Assembly (NCBI GenBank): GCA_013400975.1
Contig: WBMZ01009468.1
Coordinates: 1 to 64,000 of the forward strand
Direction of reading: 5' to 3'
DNA: 64,000 bases
Origin: Atrichornis clamosus
Taxonomy: Eukaryota; Chordata; Aves; Passeriformes; Menuridae
The position numbers and the translations under genes are program-made. This document shows positions 12,201 through 25,477 of the stretch, piece by piece. The notes beneath the pieces were generated by a model. The model saw only the letters and a program-made list of their open reading frames with translations. It ran no database searches and was not told where the DNA came from. Each line of letters opens with the position of its first letter. Position 1 is the stretch's first letter.

Positions 12201-15200
12201 TCCAACGTCTAGAAATTATTTGCATGCCAGTAGGTATCTGAAATTATTCTTGAAACCTTGAATTACCAGTTTTTGAAAACACTCCAACCTTTAGTTGTGG
12301 CTTTTGGAAGGAGCATTGTGTGCACATCACCCTCGGTGTGTTCCTGGCAGGCCAGCTCCTGTACCTGGGTATGTAAGTGCAGCCTCAGCAGCTCAGACAT
12401 CCCTCTGCTCATCCTTCTCTCCCGACAGGGCTGGGTCCTGCTCTGGGGGCATTTCAGAAGCAGAGCTCATCTCGGTGCTGCTTCAGTCCCATCTCCTCCC
12501 CCAGGGCAGTAGGCTGGGAAGGGAAGTTTTACACTTAGCAGCTTACTCCAAGGCTGAGCTCCCTGCAGTGGCTCACCCCATCAGGTCTGTGCCAACGTGG
12601 GTGTCTGTTTGGGGCAGGGAAAGGAGCAGTAGAGCAGCAACAGCAGTTGTTTGAAGCAGAATGGAGACCTGTTCTTAATCTTCAGCTGTTGATGGGATCT
12701 TCAGTGTTTTCAGAAAGCAAGGGAGAGTTGTCCAGGGATGGCTCAGCTGGCAGATCATTGGCTGGACTGAAGCTCTGAAAGCGGCTTCTTTAAACTCCTA
12801 TGCTTTCCCTGCCCTCACGTCCTTGCAAGTGCACTAAACCCCAGTAAGATATTGCATTACTCTTAAGCATCTATTTCAATAATGAGCACTGTCATGAACA
12901 GTACAATAACCCAGAGGGTTTGCAGTTAATGTGCTGGGTTTGTGAGTGTGGCTGAAGGTTGAGGCTTCACATGTCTGAGTATCAGGTGTGTGGGGAGGAC
13001 ATTCCTGCTCCCTGCAGGAGCTGTGCTTGATGCTCAGTTCTCAGTGGCTCCTGGTTCAACTTGGCTGTGGCATCCAGCTCTGCCCTGTGTGCCCACTGCA
13101 GGGGCTTTGCTGACGTAGCCATCTCCTCTGGCCGTCACCGGTTCGGCTCGCAGCGGTGTCTGTGTGGCACGGTGAGCCAGATGGGCATCTCAGCCCACCT
13201 TGCAAAAATGGATTTCTTTCCCTTCAGCCAAAGCAGTTCTTCCCCATCTGGTTAATCGCTCAGGCGTGGGGAAAGCTGTGCCAGTACGGAGGGGGTGTGA
13301 TGTGCAAACGGGAATGAGTTCCTGGAGGGGTGTGGGAGGATGAACGTTGGTCTTTAAGCAGCTTTTCTGCTGCTTATGAAACCACAGGCTGGGCAACCAC
13401 AACTCCTTGTGCAGTGGTGTTGTTCTATATATTCCCACACTTGAGCTTCAGCACCGCTCACTCTTCCGCCATGTGGTCTGTGCTGCTTTGTCCTGGAAAT
13501 TCGTGGTGGGTCTGGGGCATGGACAACCTGTGTCCATGTCAGGTGGGCTGCCCGAGCTGTCAGACCAGTGCAGCACTGGTCTGCAGGTGGGTTCCTCTTC
13601 CAGAGGATATCCTCTTTCCCCACAGGTGTTGGTGTGACTGCAGTCCTTGTGGGGGTTGTGGTGTGCTCTGTGGGAGCCAAGGATGGAGCACTCTGCTACA
13701 CTATCCTGTGGCGTGGTTTGCTACCTATTACCATATTTGAAGTCAATGAGGGAGAGCTTGAGCAGTCAGAGGGAAAAGGCAATTCCAGAGAACTGGAGGG
13801 TCCTCGTGGTGGGATCAGAGCTGTGCTGTAACATGGCCTTGGCAGTTGTCCTTTTATCCCCTAAACTCACCTCACCCATCTGTTGGTAACCTATAGCCTG
13901 TTCCTGTATTCTCCACAAGTATTTAATTGAATAAACGTATTTATTGCAATGTACAAATGATATCCAAGCCATTCTGCCAAACAGTCTATTTGATATCAAG
14001 CTATGCTTTTTAGATAAATTTCAATAGCATTGCTACTAAGTGGTTTTATAGACCATTACTTTTGGCCAATTCATGAACTATCATTCTAACATATTTTCAG
14101 ATGAATTGCCTTTATTATCCTACTAATACAATTAATGTATCTTCTCATGGTTACCTCATCCTGCACTTGGTTTCTGTGAGAGGTGTAGCAGCATTAACTA
14201 CATAGAAAAAGCCTTTCTTCAGAAACCTGCTGGGCTTTCCAGAGCCCTGGGTATGTTTCTCAGAAACCACAAAGGCTTTCAGGGTATTTTTCTTGCCTTC
14301 TTACATAGGAAGCATTCACGCCGAGCTAACGGGGAGGGAATAAACCAGTGAAATTCCTTGTGGAGGGTGGGAAGGTACCTGGGAGTGAAGGGTGTTTCAC
14401 AATGTGCCCTGTGCCAGCATCTGGGCTGTGGCACAAGCCTGTGGATGAACAGAATAAAAAGGGGGTGATTGTGAGAGAAGGTTAATTAGTGGGTTCACAG
14501 TGCCTAGTGGTCAGTGTCAGAGGTAGGGGAGGACAGGAGGTGGCCACCCTCCACCCTCCCTGGGAGCTCTGGAGCTGTGGCCTGGCTTGTGCTGTGGGAG
14601 CTGGGAGCCTTCACCTGCATCCACAAGTTTTTTCAGTCCAAGCTATCAGAAAGGTTACATTTATGCTGGCATTGATCAGGCTCTTCCTAGTCTCTTTTTT
14701 TTTAAGCTTTCAGCTTTTAAAGTTTTCTTTCTCCCGGCACAGTGGGCACTTGGAGCGTGGGTGGAGAGCTGAATGTAGTTGGGGGAATATTCCTTCCTTG
14801 CACCTTGTGGAGCTGTAATTTAGTGTTGGCTTTGGTCAGCAGTGCTGGAGTGAGTCCTTCATCTCCTGTATCCTGCCTGTGGTGGGATGGCTGGGGGTCA
14901 GCCTGGAGGCAGGTGATGCTGAGCCCTGGCTGAGCTGCTCCAGTGCCCCAGAGCTTTTTTTTCTTCCCTGGGAAACGAGCAGTCCCTCCTGTGTCCTTTT
15001 GCACAACTAGCTGTTGGGGTCGGGGCAGAGCAGTTGGTTGTTGGTACGTGTTGTAAACATTGTTGGTTACCAAAATTAGTGCCTTGCCTCCTGCTTTTTA
15101 AAAATAACGAGATGTTGTGCTCGTCTGGCAGCTTGGGGACATCTGGTGCTGTCAGAGCAACGTGACTGCTGAGATGCTGTGCAGGCAATGCCCTGTCCAC

Positions 15201-16443
15201 AGAAGGATTGAAAATATCAGCTAATAAGCTTTAGAATGACCCCAACAGTAGGTGTTTAGGAAAATCGGTGGAAGGAGATTTAGGAAATGTATTTCTATTC
15301 CTGACTTTTTTGAAAATAAAAGGTTACAAATGCAGGTTTAATCGAATCTTGAATTTTGAGGACAGCCCAAAGCAGGAAGAGTTAGAATCTATTATGTTTG
15401 AAGTGATATGAATTGGTTTTATGTATCTGTAATACTTGAAATCCATTTTTTACTGAAATTACTGTTCAGTTTATTCTTTTGTGGTGCTGTGCAGTATCAC
15501 AGTGTTAATCCAATGATTTGTTGTAGTTCCTTATTTTTAGTCCTATTTTTTTAGATTGCTGGTTTCAACAGCAGAGCTATTTTAGTAGTTTTGCTCAACT
15601 TTTCCCATAACTATGTTTGCTGTTCCATTGGGATGTTGATATAAAACTGTAACGGGAAGGAACAGCTCAGTGACAGCTTTGAACAGATCTCTTCATGCAA
15701 ATCTGCTTTTCCCTCCTATGCAAATGTTAAGGAGAAGTGTAATAGATATGTAAGCTGTTAAGTATGAACCAGCTGGATTTTCTGGCTTTGTAAGGCTTAT
15801 ATTCACTACTTTACCTTTGTACTCCCCTAAGGTGAATTGGGGGAAAGGGGAGGTTGCATGGGTTCAGTTAAACCTGGCTCCTGGTTTGAAAAAGTGTTTT
15901 GAGGTAGAGACTTGTGGTGGAGCTGAGAACATGGGCAGCTTTCTGGAGCTGTTGAACGTGGTCCCTGCTGTTCCCCCACACCTTGGGCTGTGTCTTAGGG
16001 CTGGTTTGGGAGCACAGGATAGCTGGCCCTGGAAGGGGGCAGTGGGCATTGGGCAGGGGGCACCCACCTTCATGTGTGAAGTGCCACCATTACCTGTGTG
16101 GTCCTTTTTCATTGCTCAGGGACCATCAATGAGTAGTCCAGGCATTCCTGATCTTGTCATTGCTCTGATGAAGCAGTGTGGCTTTTCAGGAGGTTTTTGT
16201 GTGGTTTTATTTACTTTTGGTTTTATTTTCTAATCAAAATCTACAGGTAATATCTGTATATTGTCATAACAAGCAATTTGTTAAACTGTCACCATTTGAA
16301 TCAAAACTAATGTTTCTGGAGGTGCTGTGACCTTCACTTTCACTAAGTGAATATCTTGTGTTTAACAGTCTGCATTTTAATTTATTTTAAAGATGCATTA
16401 GAATACAAAATTATATTCATGTAGCTCTTTTCTTCTTGCAGAA

Positions 16444-16548
16444 ATGACTGCTGTCACTGCAGCCAACGTGAACTTCAAATGGGACCCCAAAAGCCTGGAA
16501 ATAAGAACTCTGGCAGTTGAAAGGCTGCTCGAGCCTCTTGTTACACAG
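16444..16548 (+). CDS. CTNNA1: CTNNA1 first coding exon (residues 1-35)
   Basis: This exon encodes the N terminus of alpha-E-catenin, the cytoplasmic protein that links the cadherin/beta-catenin complex to actin at adherens junctions. The exon proper begins at 16442 after the acceptor cttcttgcag, giving two bases of 5' UTR and then the ATG. The 35 codons read MTAVTAANVNFKWDPK and continue to EPLVTQ, ending in phase 0 at the donor gtagga. From memory, human alpha-E-catenin starts MTAVHAGNINFKWDPK, so this is the E paralogue, with a few substitutions at residues 5-9. The peptide leads into the first helices of the N-terminal vinculin-homology domain. The open frame continues past the donor to 16755, but the homology stops exactly at the GT. 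Confidence is very high because the exon is in frame with the next one. Confidence 0.97.
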
Positions 16549-18399
16549 GTAGGAAAAAGAGGGGGCAAAATAAACAGTCATAAAGATGATTGCCTGTTTT
16601 GGTGTTTTATTTTAATTGAGTCACAAAGCTTAAAATCTATATTACAAATGAAAGATAAAAAAGTCGTCTTTGTCAGTCTTACTGGAACAGTTACTGGTCC
16701 TGAGTCCGGAGAGGTTCTGCTGCTTCAGCACCTGATAAGACACAGTAGTTGCTAACATGCTTCTCTGCACTTTGAATTGAAATAACGTTCCATGCCTGCA
16801 CGTCATGCTAGATTTGTGAATAAAAGCTTCTTTTTGCGTGGTGTGGATGTCCCAGTGAAAAGCACTGAGGAGTATAGGAAGGCTGGAGTAAGGCTTGTAA
16901 ATGTGAGCTCTGTGTATTGTGTGTCCTGAAAATTCTTGGAAGAGACTTTCTAGGAGGTCTGGAAGAGAAGGTTCATTGGAGACAATTCACTTGTCTTCTT
17001 TGGCATTGTTTTCCTGGAATATGAAATGTCTAAAGTGACAGTATGAGCTGGACACAATTCCTGCTAAATACAGCCTGGAATTGAGTGAGTTTTGTCTCCA
17101 GGATTAAGATCCCTTTAGTCACCAAGCTGCTGTCTGTACCTGCCACTTGCTCCCTCTGGATCCTCAGGTGGGCAGTTGGGTGATAAGGCTTTTTAGCTGA
17201 AGTTACTGATGGAATCTTTGCTTAAGAGAAATTGTCCTAATTTGGCAAACTTAACTGAACAAACTTGTTCAGGATCTTTTTGACCAAGTTCAGTGTCTGT
17301 AACTTATTCCTCAAGGAATAAGCACAACAGGCTGTGCTGGCAATCCCAAATTTTCTGAATGATGTGACTGGTAGAATACGTAGAGGAAAGTAGAGCAAAT
17401 TGCCTTGTTGCAACTTGTTCTTTATTTGTAGAAGGTGATAAACTGAGACTACTCAGTGCAAATGCTCTCCATTAGCCAACCACGATATTCCCAACTGATG
17501 GCTTTTCCTCTCTGCATCAGCCAACTGGGAAGATGGATTCAGCTCTAAGGACCTTTATGTCAGCAGTCTTGGGGCTTTCCAGAGTAGTAATTTTTTTAGT
17601 GTTGTAATTTAATGTCCCTCTGAAGTAGCTTTGTGTGCATTTTCCTAGGCTTTCCACAAAGGAGAGGAAAGAAAAAGGCAAATGGAGAAGTGTGTGTGGA
17701 TTTTGTGGCATGTCTGTGTTTGATAGAAGGAGATGGATCCTGACCCTGAGCTAATGGAGTACCTGGGGGTCATCTGGCTGCTGGTATGACCCTGCTCCCA
17801 GCAGGATTTCAGTCTAAAACACAGAGCTTGGAAATACTTGTTGACTGCAGGAGGATTGTGAGAGTTCAGTTTGGGTTCTTTGAGGGAAATAATGAGCTCT
17901 GTGAAGTCCTTTGCTCTGCATTCAGCCCACTGGCTGTAGTACTGTTCTGGACTGAAAAGTTACTGTGTCTCTAGATGTCTGTAGGTACAGACTTCAGCCT
18001 TGTCTGGGTCTCTTATGACTGGGGAGTTATCCCAAACTAATGATCCCCACCCTGGTTTCTTTTACGTGGTGCCATAGTGCTCTGGCCTGTTACTGAGACT
18101 GCAGTTTATCAAAAATACAAATAGATCTCCATTCTTAAAATCAACTTCTCAGGTCTGCTGCTGATAAGAAACATCTTTAAACTGTTTAGCTGCATTTATT
18201 TTGCTCATCTGAGGAATCAAGAAGCATGGTAATGTTTAAATGTGACAAACACTTGTTAGGTTAATTTGTGGAGCTGGCAATAGAGAAAGTATTAGCAATA
18301 CACTGCCTAGAAGAAAAATTCACGTGGCATTACTGTCACATTGATAAACATCTCATTTGTTTGATGTTGGGTTTTTTCCCCTTTCATCTGTGCTTTTAG
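16549..18399 (+). other. CTNNA1: CTNNA1 intron 2 (1,851 bp)
   Basis: The intron starts with gtagga and ends with ctgtgcttttag. It is AT-rich and ordinary. I recognise no repeat, RNA gene or additional exon in it. Short reading frames on both strands match nothing I know. Confidence 0.85.
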
Positions 18400-18595
18400 G
18401 TAACAACACTGGTTAACACCAGCAACAAGGGCCCCTCCAATAAAAAGCGAGGGCGTTCTAAAAAGGCCCATGTTTTGGCTGCTTCAGTTGAACAAGCAAC
18501 AGAGAATTTCCTGGAAAAAGGAGACAAAATTGCAAAGGAGAGCCAGTTCCTGAAGGAGGAGCTGGTGGCAGCTGTGGAAGATGTTCGCAAGCAAG
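18400..18595 (+). CDS. CTNNA1: CTNNA1 coding exon 2 (residues 36-101, last codon split)
   Basis: The 196-bp exon continues alpha-E-catenin from VTTLVNTSNKGP through a basic cluster (KKRGRSKK) and the helix SVEQATENFLEKGDKIAKE to EDVRKQ, with the first base of a glycine codon at its 3' end. It is flanked by acceptor tgcttttag and donor gtaaga. In the known structure this segment forms the first long helices of the N domain, the part that contributes to both homodimerisation and the mutually exclusive beta-catenin interface. Identity to mammalian alpha-E-catenin is almost complete as far as I can recall it. Phase 1 at the 3' end matches the two leading bases of the next exon. Confidence 0.97.
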
Positions 18596-21500
18596 GTAAG
18601 AGCTGTGGATCTGGTGGCTGCTCAAACCGTGGCTCTTCAGAGTAAGTAGAAGTGTTCCCGTTTCCCTTTGCTGTTTCTAATGACTCTGCACCTCTTAACT
18701 TGTGTGGATTCTCAGCTTGCCTGGCTGCCATCCTTGGGCAGTAGTATAACTGGATAGATCTGGAAATTGGATGTCCCAAGTAGAGATTGAGAAGGGAAGC
18801 AGAAGGACTGGTTCTTTGAAGAGCATTTAAAAACTCAGTTTAGGCTCAAAAGTAAAGGTGCTTCCCCAGCTATAAATTTTATGGAACTACATCTCAAATG
18901 TGTCAATAACTTCTTCAATATTTGACTGTATACAGACCAGCATTGTAGGAGGAAGAGCCAAGTGTTGACTTGACAGAGATGTGTGTCTTGAATATGCAAA
19001 ATGTAAACAGCAACAAACAGAATGTGAAGACCTTGATTAAATATTCCAGGCTTCCTTCCCCACATCTAATGTTGATTTTTATCATTTTCTTTTTTACTTT
19101 TTTTGGAGAAGACCTGCAAGAAAAGCCTGTGGAGCTGACTTACTCTAAAATATGCACTAGTAAATATTGTTGCTCATAAATCATTTATCATTCTTCCAGT
19201 CATGAGTCTTTTCTATGCTTCAGTGAAACCCAGTCAACTGGTATTAATGGTGACGGCTGCTGCAAAAAAAAAGGAAAACTCATTAGCATTAATTACTTGT
19301 TTGTAGCTGAAGTTGGAGAGTGGTGAAATATTAGTTGAAAATGGTTCTAAGTTCTGGATGAGCCTGGTTGACAGACCAAAGAGAGATCAAGGTAAGAAGG
19401 CTGCAATAAAAGGGGCTAATTGAGTTGGCTTAATTTAACAACAACAAACAGCAAAAGAGACCCCTTTGACTCAAAGCTTTAATTGTTGGTGCTTGCAGCT
19501 CAGAGTGAAGAGTCAGAGCTCATCTGTGGGTGCCTCCAAATGGCTCTCAGTGATGCTGGTGAGTGAGGGAGCTGTGCTCAGCCCTCAGGATTGAGGAGCT
19601 CCCTGAGCTGGATTTGTAGCTGAATATTGCAGTGAGAAGCTGGTGGGAAGGAGAGACTGATTAAAAAACCTTCCAGATGACCCTTTCAGATGTTTCTTGG
19701 CTCCTCCTTGGGTTTGAGACTACACATAGGCTTGATGCCAAAGCCTTCCTGCTCTGTTGGCTTTGACAGAGGAGGTGACGCTCATAACTGAGAGGTGCTG
19801 GAGTGAAATAACTTCCCACCTTAATGTTGCTTTTCTTCCTCCCTTTTCACTGACTGCAGTTTGTGTGAATTCTGGAGCCTAGAGGGCACGGCTGTGCCTG
19901 TTTCCTGAGCCTGGGTGGGTGGTCAGAGAGAACCTCCTGGATACGAGTGGAGGTCGTATCCTTTGTGGGGACACAGTTCCAGCACCTCTGGGGGTCAGAG
20001 CTGTGCCCCTCAGGGCCGGTGTTCAGCCAGGTTTATCAGAGCAGCTCTTGGTAAGGAAATTAAAAATCAAACCAGCCTTTGAGGAAATGAGAAGTAAGTG
20101 GTGAAAAATGAGAGACTGAGGGAAGGGTTATTGCTGCCAGTGCCCAGGAGGATTGCAGTTCTCAGCAGGGAGGTACAACCTCCCCATGTATGTGTTTATA
20201 TGCACTCTGTGCACTTCAGAAGCCTCCCAGTATTGTGGTACACAGTTGAATTAATGAACTGGAGTAAGAAGGGATGTGTGATACAAAGCCTGTGCATGTG
20301 CTTAGCAAATCCTCCTGGTGCTGGTGCCTTTATCTGCCTTTTGCAACAGGGGCAAGAGTGGAAAGAATCTGGGTGTCGTGGTCAGCAGCACAGTGATCAT
20401 GAGCTGGCAGCATCTGTCTGACAGCAGCAGTGGGATTACAGATAGAGAGCACAATTTATCTTCAGCAGAGGACAGGAAAATAGCATTAATAATGCCTCTG
20501 TTTGGAGTAGAGAGCGGTTTAGTTACCATAATAAAAAAAGATGAATGAATGTAGACAGGGATTATGAAGATGATTAGGACAATAGATAACTTGTCTCATC
20601 AGAGAAAATTAAAAAAATTTTTTTTTTAGCCTAGCGAGAAGAAGATTGAGAGAGTACATGATTTTAGTGAGCACGCTTGTTCATAAAATCCCGTTTGTTG
20701 GGGGTAAAAACAAAGAAATGAAAAGAGCTATTTGGAATGAATAATAGCATGGCTACATACTAAATCAATATAAGTGGATCTTCAAAGTCTTCTTGTTTTT
20801 TACAATGGAAGAATAAATTACAACTTGCTTTAAATATTAAGCAAGTTAATGAAATATCCTACAGTAAGATTCCTGGCCCTTTAAAGCTTTGGACTTTTGA
20901 TCTCTTATAAAGTAATGGAACTTTTTAAGATTTTGAGCAGAAGAGTGGAGATAAGGGATCAAAGTGTATTTCAGAATAGATCCTGCTGTGCTCATAGAAA
21001 AGACATGGTACTGGAAAAACATTTGATGTGAACATCTTGAATTTCAGCATCCTGGTAGTGTTTTTTCCAGTCATTTCTGCCATCAGAGGTTTGCTGGGTA
21101 ACAGAAGAGGCAGAAGTGGTCTTGTCCAGCCTTATTCCCCCACTGTAAGCTCCCTGTGGGGTTCTGCCTCCCCATGAAGTCTGGTTCTGTGTTGCGTGCT
21201 CAGCTCCTCTGGTGCTCTTGGGAGGTGTTTGGGAGCTGAACCTTACCCAGCTGCTTGGCACTGAGAGAGCTTCCAAACTGGGGTCAAGAAGGAAATTGCT
21301 TTTGGGTCAGACTGATGAGGCTGTTCCTGATTCCCTGGAGTGCTGACGGCTGTAGTTCCCTCTCTCTGTGAGCATGGGGATCCAGGGTGTTAACTGTGCT
21401 CTCACTCTTGTGTGTCTTCTGTGGCAACTTTACATAACAGACCAAAAATTAAAGCTTAAAAAGCCTAAGCCTGTGTAAAGGGTCTGAGCTATGAGAATGG

Positions 21501-24500
21501 ATGAATGCTTTGATGTTTCAGGTTGCAAATGCAGGGGAATGAGCAGACTGAGTCAGCTCAGTGTCCTTCTGCTTCATGTTTGAGTGAAGGTTTCTTCAGA
21601 ACTGAGCAGTGAGACGAATTATGAAAGGGCAAAAGAGTTTTTTCAGCTGTACATCACAGAAGATGTATGAGTTAAGGGTTTCCAAGGAGCAGGAGGAGGC
21701 CAGTTGTGGAACACCTTGAAGTTAAATGCTGAATTCTCCTTGGAAAACTCAACTTCAAAATTGTTGTGACCGGTTAGTTGAATTTCTTGGAAAGGTAGAA
21801 GGAGTTCATTTGTTTTCCTGCAAGAACAATGCTTTAGGAGCATGCCACTTTGAAAAGCCATAACCTAAGGGAGCTCTGAGCTGGCTCTTGGCAAGCTATA
21901 GGAGTGTTGTAGGCAGTATATGGATTTAATTGAAGACAAGATTAAGGAATTAACAGAAGCTCTTATTGCCGTAAGTATCAGCTCCCATGTTGATCTGGCC
22001 AAAGGTGATGTGGGGCCTCATCCTTCACAGCAGAAAGCCCAAAAAGCCAGGACAGCCTGTTGTGACACTCGTGGTGGGTGTTGAAGGTGGCATTGTTGGT
22101 GAGATGGGACTTCGTATCCAGAGTAGTAGAGACCTGAAACTCAGATTTCCTGCTTGCCTTCCGTAGGTGGGGAATGGCAGCCTCTGGGGAAGTGTGGTGG
22201 GGTGCTGTGGGCAGGGAGGGAGTGGCCTGGGAGCACTGGTGGTGTCCTGGTCCTGCTGGCAGAGCAGCCTGGGGACAGGCTTTGAACCAAGGTGCTCAAG
22301 GGTACGAGGTGATGTGTGGGCACAGATTTCCAGCTTGAGGAAGAGCATCAGTGCCTGTGTGTCCTGGCTGTTCCTGCCTGGCCTGTCCTGCCTGCTGCTG
22401 TGCCCTCCCCTCAGTGGTGGAGTGTAGCAAGCCCTGTCCATCACCATGGTCCTGGTGGGTTAATAGTGCTGCCTGAAAGTGCTGTCAGACCCTGTGGGTC
22501 TAGAAAATGAGACTAGAAAATGGTTATTTTCTTTTGATGGACTAAAAATCCTACAATTTCTAAAATGGGCTTTGTTCCATTAGATTTAATTGAATTCTTA
22601 GTACTTTATTGACAAGATCATAGCATGGCTACTGTTGGCTCTTCTCAGTTCTATTTTCTTTCTCTTATAATATCTAGTGAAAATCTAAGGTTGTATTGGA
22701 AAAACAGACTACTCATGCAAGAATTTGTACCAGCTTTATAATGAGTCTTGTAGTTGGACTCTTCTCCACTGTGTTACTTTAACTCTTAAAATCCTTCTTA
22801 CAAAATGGTTGTGTTACCTGTGGTTCAATTTTGAAAATGGGAAGATTGTGCTGGACCCCATTTGAACTTCTCATGTGCACACATAATGCAGTACCTGCAT
22901 ATTGAGGCCAGGGCAGAGTGCCCCCTTACCCTTTGAATCCAGCTAAAATAACTACCCCATGGTGCTTTCCCTTTATGAAAGAAGCCTGAAAGCCAGCTTT
23001 CTTTAATTGGCAGAAATATATATATATGCAACAACTTTAAATATAATCTGCCTTTAATTTTGGGAAGCTGGTTATCTTTTGACACCCTGACAAGCTGTTT
23101 GAAACTCCCTAAATCTTTTAAAATCTCCTGTTAAAATAAAAGGGAATAGCATTTTATTTTAGGACTGGCTTGAAAGGTTGCAATTTAAGAGATGGGTAGA
23201 GGATAATTTTGGTTTTTAACCTCGTTAGCAATTTCTGAGATTCATGTGAAGCAAGTGGCCACCTCACTAAGTTGTTTTAAATAGAAAAGAAATGAAAACA
23301 ACATTGTTTTGGGAGTTGAAAATGTGGTAATTTTACATATAAATAAATATGTAAGGAAGTACTTGTAGTGAATTTTGGTTCTGGCATATCATAGACTGGC
23401 CTGGGTTGGAAGGGCCCTTAAAGCTCATCCAGTCCCACTCCTGCCATGGGCAGGGACACCTCCCACTATCCCAGGGTGCTCCAAGCCCCGTCCACCCTGG
23501 CCTTGGACACTTCCAGGGATCCAGGGGCAGCCACAGCTTCTCTGGGCACCCTGTGCCAGGGCCTCCCCACCCTCACAGGGTGGAGTTTCTTCCCAATATC
23601 CCATCAAACTCTGTTTGAAGCCATTCCCCTTTGTCCTGTTAGTTCATGCTCTTGTAAATATATATCCTTAAATCCTGAGACTGTCAATAGATTTCATACT
23701 TGTGGTAGTGACTTATTATTAGCCTTTTCCATAAGGAATAAAGAAAGGATCATGTCAGCTATGTCAGGTTTTGTAATCTCCTGGCTAGTTGTGGTTTTCA
23801 GCACTCATCATCTCTCACCCATCTGGAAATCTGGGGTTCTTAACCCTTGTTAAAGTACTGAGTTGTGCTCTCCAGAGTTGAATAAGAAATAGCTTTGAGT
23901 TGGTATTCAGAGTTGGACTGTACTTGGACAGAAGCTTTTTTGCTATGTCCCAGTACAGAAATGGCATATTTTTATCTTAAAATGTTATATGCCACTCTTG
24001 GTTGTATTATTTAAGATGATGGAAGGGTGTTACATAGGAGGGAGCATTTGAACAAAATTGAGTATCTTGATGTGGTTGCTTGGGCAGGCTGGCAGCTGTG
24101 CTTGGGCTGAATTTAGCTATGAAGGTGTGGAGTGCCTGGGTGGTAGAAACTCTTCCAGGGCCAGATATTATGCACGTGGCTGGTTAACCCCAGGCTCTCC
24201 AGCTGTTGGCATTTCTGAGTAGTTAAAAATAAGTGATTAAATAAATAGAATCCTCCTGGGATGGCATCAGGCAGAGATTTCGGTGCAGCCCTTGCCCCAT
24301 TGGTGGAGGGGACTCTATGGGACTTCCTGTCAGCTGTCACTTGTCAAGTGCTGGTGGAGGTTTTTTATTCTCATCTGAGAAAGGCTATTTTTGTTTCAGC
24401 ATTTGCCCATGTGGACACTTTTTCATACAGGTTTTTGGGAAGCCTCTGAAACAGCAGCTATAACAATGTATGCTTTCTGCTGTGCAAATCCCTGACCTAG

Positions 24501-25310
24501 AGGACCTACTCTTTTCTAAACTAGCTGTTCTCTCAGTGTTTCTGAGATGCAGAGAGATCCAAGGATAGTAATCTGAATTCCAAAACTTGCTGCTGTGTGG
24601 GAACTGTGGTACTGGAAGCTGCCCCAAAAAGTTAGGGAGAAATTCAGAATTTACTCCTCTGTCTATATGCAGGCATTACTTTTTATGCTTTCTGAATGCC
24701 TACTGGAGGAATTGCTGTAGCTGTGCAGAGTGGCCTTTGCTTTTCCCAGTTAACCAATGGCATTGTTACCATCTGAAACCCAAATCCTTTCCTCCTGCAC
24801 CAGATGCAGACCCACAGGCTATGAAATGTTGAAGCGTTTTCTGAAGCGCTGCCTGGCTTTGAATTCAAACCAGGGCATATCCAGCCAGGTCATCGCTCCG
24901 AGTTGTTTACGGTCCCAGGAGCTGTGGCAGCTCGCTGTGTGTTTACAGGGCTTTCTGCTGCTTTCTGCTTAACTCCTGCACGCACACAAATCAAAGCTTT
25001 TGCTCAGCCTTTGAAAGCGTTGTAGCCTGGGAAATAACTGCAGCCCTGCGAAGGCGTGCTGAATTTGCCTCTCTGGAGAATTCTGCCATGTTGAAACACC
25101 TGTACAAATGGAAATAAGGACCAAAGTGTGTTTTCCCTACACGAGCCCCTCTGCCCCGATGCCAGCTGTACTTAGAGGTAGCCACACGCGGCCTTACCCG
25201 TCAGCTGTATTTTACAATACTTTGGTTTAGGCACTTCGGTTGTCTTGCCCAGGTTTCTGTGCAGTGGCTGAGGAGATGCTGTGTGATGCTAAAGCTGTCC
25301 CCCCGTGCAG
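18596..25310 (+). other. CTNNA1: CTNNA1 intron 3 (6,715 bp)
   Basis: The intron runs from donor gtaaga to acceptor ccccccgtgcag. It contains one clear retroposon, a CR1 3' end at about 23388-23660 on the minus strand. The rest is ordinary intron with low-complexity A/T runs (for example around 20606-20629). CpG frequency rises in the final 300 bases before the next exon. No gene is supported. Confidence 0.85.
23388..23660 (-). mobile_element. CR1 LINE 3' end, truncated
   Basis: The plus strand reads as the complement of a CR1 terminus: 'catagactggcctgggttgg', then 'ccatgggcagggacacctcc', 'ggccttggacacttccagg', 'ctgggcaccctgtgccaggg', 'tcccaatatcccatcaaac' and 'ccattcccctttgtcctg'. This is the standard minus-orientation order of a CR1 3' UTR, truncated after about 270 bp. 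No coding capacity remains. Confidence 0.9.
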
Positions 25311-25477
25311 GTGAGCTGATGAAGAGCGCGTCGGGGGAGTTTGCAGACGACCCCTGCTCGTCGGTGAAGCGCGGGAACATGGTGCGGGCGGCGCGCGCCC
25401 TGCTCTCCGCCGTCACCCGCCTGCTCATCCTGGCTGACATGGCAGATGTCTACAAGCTGCTCGTGCAGCTCAAAGTC
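25311..25477 (+). CDS. CTNNA1: CTNNA1 coding exon 3 (residues 101-156)
   Basis: The 167-bp exon begins with the two bases that complete glycine 101, then reads ELMKSASGEFADDPCSSVKR to MADVYKLLVQLKV, and ends in phase 0 before the perfect donor gtaagt. From memory, human has DLMKAAAGEF at the start, so only a few residues differ. The segment lies in the N domain that packs against the beta-catenin N-terminal helix, and the highly conserved stretch NMVRAARALLSAVTRLL is part of that helical bundle. The exon is CpG-dense compared with its introns. Acceptor ccccccgtgcag is strong. Confidence 0.97.

Larger units (their letters stand above)
166..16441 (+). other. CTNNA1: CTNNA1 intron 1 (5' limit uncertain)
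   Basis: This is non-coding sequence leading to the first coding exon, ending in the pyrimidine-rich acceptor tract ttttcttcttgcag. It holds two CR1 retroposon fragments (about 1931-2100 minus and 3020-3596 plus), a run of 15 C at 6281-6295, and otherwise unremarkable intron sequence with short chance reading frames. None of those frames resembles a known protein family or shows splice-compatible coding structure. I see no RNA gene or promoter that I can support inside it. Confidence 0.6.

Noticed and set aside
16549..16755. Extension of CTNNA1 coding exon 1 beyond the donor
   Set aside because: The frame stays open, but homology ends exactly at the GT donor and the next exon continues the protein in phase.
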